From contig CM049307.1 of the NCBI GenBank assembly GCA_026874595.1, positions 80,330,643-80,394,642 on the forward strand: 64,000 nt of DNA, given 5' to 3'. Each line of letters begins with the position of its first letter. Positions within the stretch are counted from its first letter, which is position 1. Below the pieces are notes generated by a model, which made no database searches, was not told the DNA's origin, and worked only from the letters and a program-made list of their open reading frames with translations. This DNA comes from Sipunculus nudus (taxonomy: Eukaryota > Annelida > Sipuncula > Golfingiida > Sipunculidae). Positions 63,566 through 64,000 of the stretch are shown piece after piece. Position numbers and translations under genes: made by a program.

Positions 63566-63700
63566 TAACAAGAGCACCGCAAAAAGTGCATAATACGTCC
63601 GTCGCGTATCTGGAACCTCTGACCTCATACCTTATGCTTGAATCTTGCTGGACATCGAACTTAGGCGAGATATTATACTGATTAATATATCTGTTCAGTT
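63566..63700. repeat. Dispersed repeat fragment (family of 31330-32215)
   Basis: 'gcaccgcaaaaagtgcataatacg...cctctgacctcat' matches 31349-31405. The following sequence to the window end includes 'caaggtcaaggtcaaa', another bivalve-type repeat word. Confidence 0.6.
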
Positions 63701-64000
63701 TAACAAAATCCATCATCATAAGTTATTGCGGTGGGTATTCCATAATACGTCCAGTTATAAACGGGCGTATAAAATTAAAAACGCTCTCTCCCCGTTTCCA
63801 TATTTATATCATAGCTATACTAATTCATTTAGAGGGCACAAGGTCAAGGTCAAAAGACAAACTTAAAAAAATTTAAAATATCCTTATATACAGATTCAGC
63901 GGTGAGTTTCGACCCTTTGGTCCCTAGTTTTTTTCTTCAAAGATGATGATTGGGAGAGGCTCCCCCTAAAAAATATCAGAAAATTATCAGATATTCAATT

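Noticed and set aside
1-64000. CRISPR arrays, bacterial operons, rRNA genes, tRNA genes
   Set aside because: None seen. Repeated words such as those at 60165-61325 are palindromic satellites, not spaced repeats with unique spacers.

Overview
The window looks like nuclear DNA from an invertebrate, most probably a mollusc and plausibly a bivalve. It is AT-rich with long (AT)n microsatellites, GT-AG introns and low gene density. It carries many decayed dispersed repeats of a style familiar from bivalve genomes, such as diverged units built around 'ggcgccacc', 'gaccttgaa' and 'cggacgacggac'. There is no sign of bacterial organisation. The species cannot be named from sequence alone. Most open frames above 60 codons are chance frames or frames inside repeats.

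The left third (1-25570) is mainly repeats. It holds a 3' fragment of a CR1/L2-like LINE (about 4745-5690, minus), a candidate solo LTR inserted in an AT microsatellite (7630-8482), a 0.33-kb segment present twice (11141-11475 and 12508-12835), and decayed repeat families (10440-10960, 20990-21850, 22546-24045). Within it are three phase-consistent exons at 18232-18930 (minus) that look like the 3' part of a MEGF/Draper-type EGF-repeat receptor. A cluster of three strong CTCF-like motifs lies at 19868-20403.

At 25571-31110 sits an almost complete but decayed DNA transposon. Terminal inverted repeats of about 310 bp enclose an intronless minus-strand reading frame of about 4 kb. That frame has N-terminal Cys/His zinc-binding segments, a PIN/XPG-like nuclease region and a C-terminal CXC cysteine cluster. 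The best fit is the Academ superfamily, in its XPG-encoding branch.

The middle and right (32582-61875) carry three copies of a monocarboxylate-transporter-like (SLC16, major facilitator) gene. Copy 1 (32582-38244, plus) is a pseudogene broken by stops and a frameshift. Copy 2 (44809-48895, plus) is intact, with five exons encoding 533 residues. Copy 3 (61370-61875, minus) is a remnant of exons 1 and 2; its 3' part is replaced by a palindromic satellite (60165-61325). Exon lengths and phases agree among the copies, so this is a local tandem and inverted duplication cluster with one surviving gene.

Other items are a fold-back element (39561-40349), a broken YqaJ-type nuclease fragment (51847-52533), two tandem arrays (55210-55750 and 56270-57350), and an unidentified exon-like segment with a membrane helix (about 62563-62765, minus).
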